This document shows positions 62,685-64,000 of a DNA stretch of 64,000 nt, in pieces. Every line of letters starts with the position of its first letter. Position 1 is the stretch's first letter. Under the pieces are notes generated by a model. It was not told where the DNA came from and did not search any database. It saw only the letters and a list, made by a program, of their open reading frames with translations. Origin of the DNA: Byssothecium circinans (Eukaryota > Ascomycota > Dothideomycetes > Pleosporales > Massarinaceae); NCBI GenBank assembly GCA_010015675.1, contig ML977022.1, positions 94,398 to 158,397 of the forward strand, written 5' to 3'. The translations under genes were made by a program, and so were the position numbers.

Positions 62685-63547
62685 CTACGCAACCACCAAC
62701 ATCACAAATCCGGCCACCGCCCATCCAAACGCAGTTCTCACCACTGGTCTTTCAGCTGCGTTCTCTGTGTTCCCATCCAACGCATCCAGCGTACCATTCC
62801 CTAGTCCTGACAAAGACTGGCTTCTGCATCGCCGCCTGCTTCTCCTACTTCTGCTACTGCACTTCCTTGGCTTTGTATCTTCGCTGCCCGCCACAACGCG
62901 GTCATTCGACCATGGCGCACTCAACAAGTCAGCTGCATTTGCTGGTGCTGCGTTGCCTGTTGTGTTGAACAACAGTCGCATGGTGCCATCTGCTGAGTCG
63001 ATGTCCTCAGGGAGCTGTAGTATCCCAGATGAAGAGGATTGTGAGCCTGAGGCGAGCAGTTCATGCACCGTTCTGAGGCCAAGGCGTGTGGTGGCTGAGG
63101 CTGAGGTTAGGTTGGTGGACATGACGCAGAGGGCATCAGAGGCGCAACGCTCAGAATCGAAGACCAGAAGAGCGTAAGTTCCGCTCAGGGCATTGTTTGT
63201 GCCAGCTCGGACAGCGAGAGTGGACCCGTCGGTTTCTAGAGTGGGTTAGTTGGTTGGTTGGCTAGGTGAGAGTGATGTTGCTTGGGTGGTCAGATGGTAT
63301 ACAATAGATGTGGGGCAGGATAGGATCTGAAGAGCGGAAAGAGCAGAGGCCTCAGCATAGACCAAGGTTTGTCGATAGAATGGGAATGTGTGGTAGATGA
63401 GAAACACAAGGTTTCATACGCACCAGTGCCAGCACCAGTACCAAGAGTCAAGAAGTCCACAGTGAGGTTGTTCATAGGAGGCTCCATTGCGGCATGAGTG
63501 ACGCCGACCAGCGGCAACAGCAGAGTAAAGAAAGAAAAGGAAAGCAT
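62685..63547 (-). CDS. Small secreted protein with probable GPI anchor, two exons
   Basis: Exons 63424-63547 and 62685-63235, intron GTGCGT...TCTAG (188 nt, with CTAAC branch sites near the acceptor), product 224 aa. The N-terminus MLSFSFFTLLLPLVGVTHA is a clear signal peptide, cut probably after THA. The mature part is Ser/Thr/Ala-rich with several N-glycosylation sites (NNLT, STNLTSA, NTTGN, GNGT). It has only a few Cys, including a pair near SERCASDALC. The C-terminus ends in a short hydrophobic stretch (AFGWAVAGFVMLVVA) with no charged end, as in GPI signals. A basic Arg/Ser patch (CSSRSRRSRRRCRSQS) is unusual for such proteins. No enzyme domain is visible. Pairing with other effectors or wall proteins cannot be judged. 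Confidence 0.8.
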
Positions 63548-64000
63548 TTTAGAAGTTGGGTATGCAAAAAAAGAGATGAATTGAGATGGTGATAGAAGAG
63601 AAGGCTTGTTAGAGGAGAACAAGAAGGAGAAGACGAAGAGGAAGAAGAAGAGGAAGAAGAAAAAGAAAAATGGGGTCGAGGTAAAATAAGATGGAGTATG
63701 CTTTAGACACCCAAGAAAACGGTAGGCATTTAGAAGTGAAGGAACTAGCCTGCCACAAAACATATGCGGAGACACCCAAGACTCTTGTCGTGGTCTGCTC
63801 AATGGCCAAGTGTAGCCACAATATTCAGAAGATGTTACTATCATGTCATCAATTGCTGGCCAGGCGTTCTCGGTGAGGAGCAAAGCAGACATGTGCAGGG
63901 GATGAAGTTGAGATGATACTTTGACCATGTACCTGCTACATCCCTAGTAACTCACCGAGTATATGCCATGGAGGCTGTACGTTTAGAAAACTCGCCGAAA
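63548..64000. promoter_or_regulatory. Upstream region of the secreted protein, with a C/T tract on its coding strand
   Basis: From about 63600 to 63672 the plus strand is almost only A and G, so the minus strand shows a long C/T tract 55-125 bases before the ATG. Such pyrimidine tracts are common just upstream of highly expressed fungal genes. Nothing else is recognised to the window end. Confidence 0.4.

Noticed and set aside
1..64000. CRISPR arrays, bacterial operons, ribosome-binding sites
   Set aside because: No regular spacer-repeat pattern was seen, and the intron-bearing eukaryotic genes make these feature types inapplicable.

Overview
The window is nuclear DNA of a filamentous ascomycete (Pezizomycotina, most likely Dothideomycetes/Pleosporales). 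Short introns of roughly 40-180 bases with GT...AG ends and CTAAC-like branch sites interrupt most genes. Genes lie on both strands without operons. A degraded pogo/Fot1 transposon shows the C-to-T and G-to-A decay typical of repeat-induced point mutation (RIP). The class is an inference; no marker gene here fixes the species.

Layout. 0-11 kb: mitochondrial ribosomal protein uS12m (-), an F-box-like protein (+), a repeat-bearing probable GPI-anchored glycoprotein (-), a thioredoxin with two possible starts (-) and a large disordered basic protein (-). 13.5-20.7 kb: kinetochore protein NUF2 (+), a RIP-mutated pogo element with TIRs and TA target site, FIP1 (-) with an in-frame upstream module, and the FG nucleoporin NUP49 (+). 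24-34 kb: an omega/ECM4-type glutathione transferase (-), the FNIP/Lst4 homologue (-), a possible small PY-rich gene (+) and U2 snRNP A' (-). 34.7-39.8 kb looks like an accessory island: an HExxH protein with ubiquitin-interacting-like motifs and a broken C-terminus, a membrane-protein pseudogene with three lesions, and an AT-rich repeat remnant. 39.8-48.3 kb: a DUF4385 protein (-), tRNA-Gln(TTG) with an intron, ALG2 (-) and VPS15 (+). 48.3-53 kb shows no gene. 53-57 kb: RAS (-), a MoCF/CinA-domain protein with an 18-base exon (-) and glia maturation factor (+). 59.4-62.5 kb: an almost intact hAT transposon with two stop codons. 62.7-63.5 kb: a small secreted, probably GPI-anchored protein (-).

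The core genes serve mRNA processing (FIP1, LEA1), nuclear transport (NUP49), chromosome segregation (NUF2), N-glycosylation (ALG2), nutrient signalling and vesicle traffic (FNIP/Lst4, VPS15, RAS), redox (thioredoxin, glutathione transferase) and actin dynamics (GMF). They do not form a pathway cluster. Divergent pairs sharing short upstream regions are FIP1 module/NUP49 (195 bp), MoCF/GMF (236 bp) and ALG2/VPS15 (338 bp). All exon coordinates were read by hand from splice motifs, reading frame and family conservation; none has transcript support.
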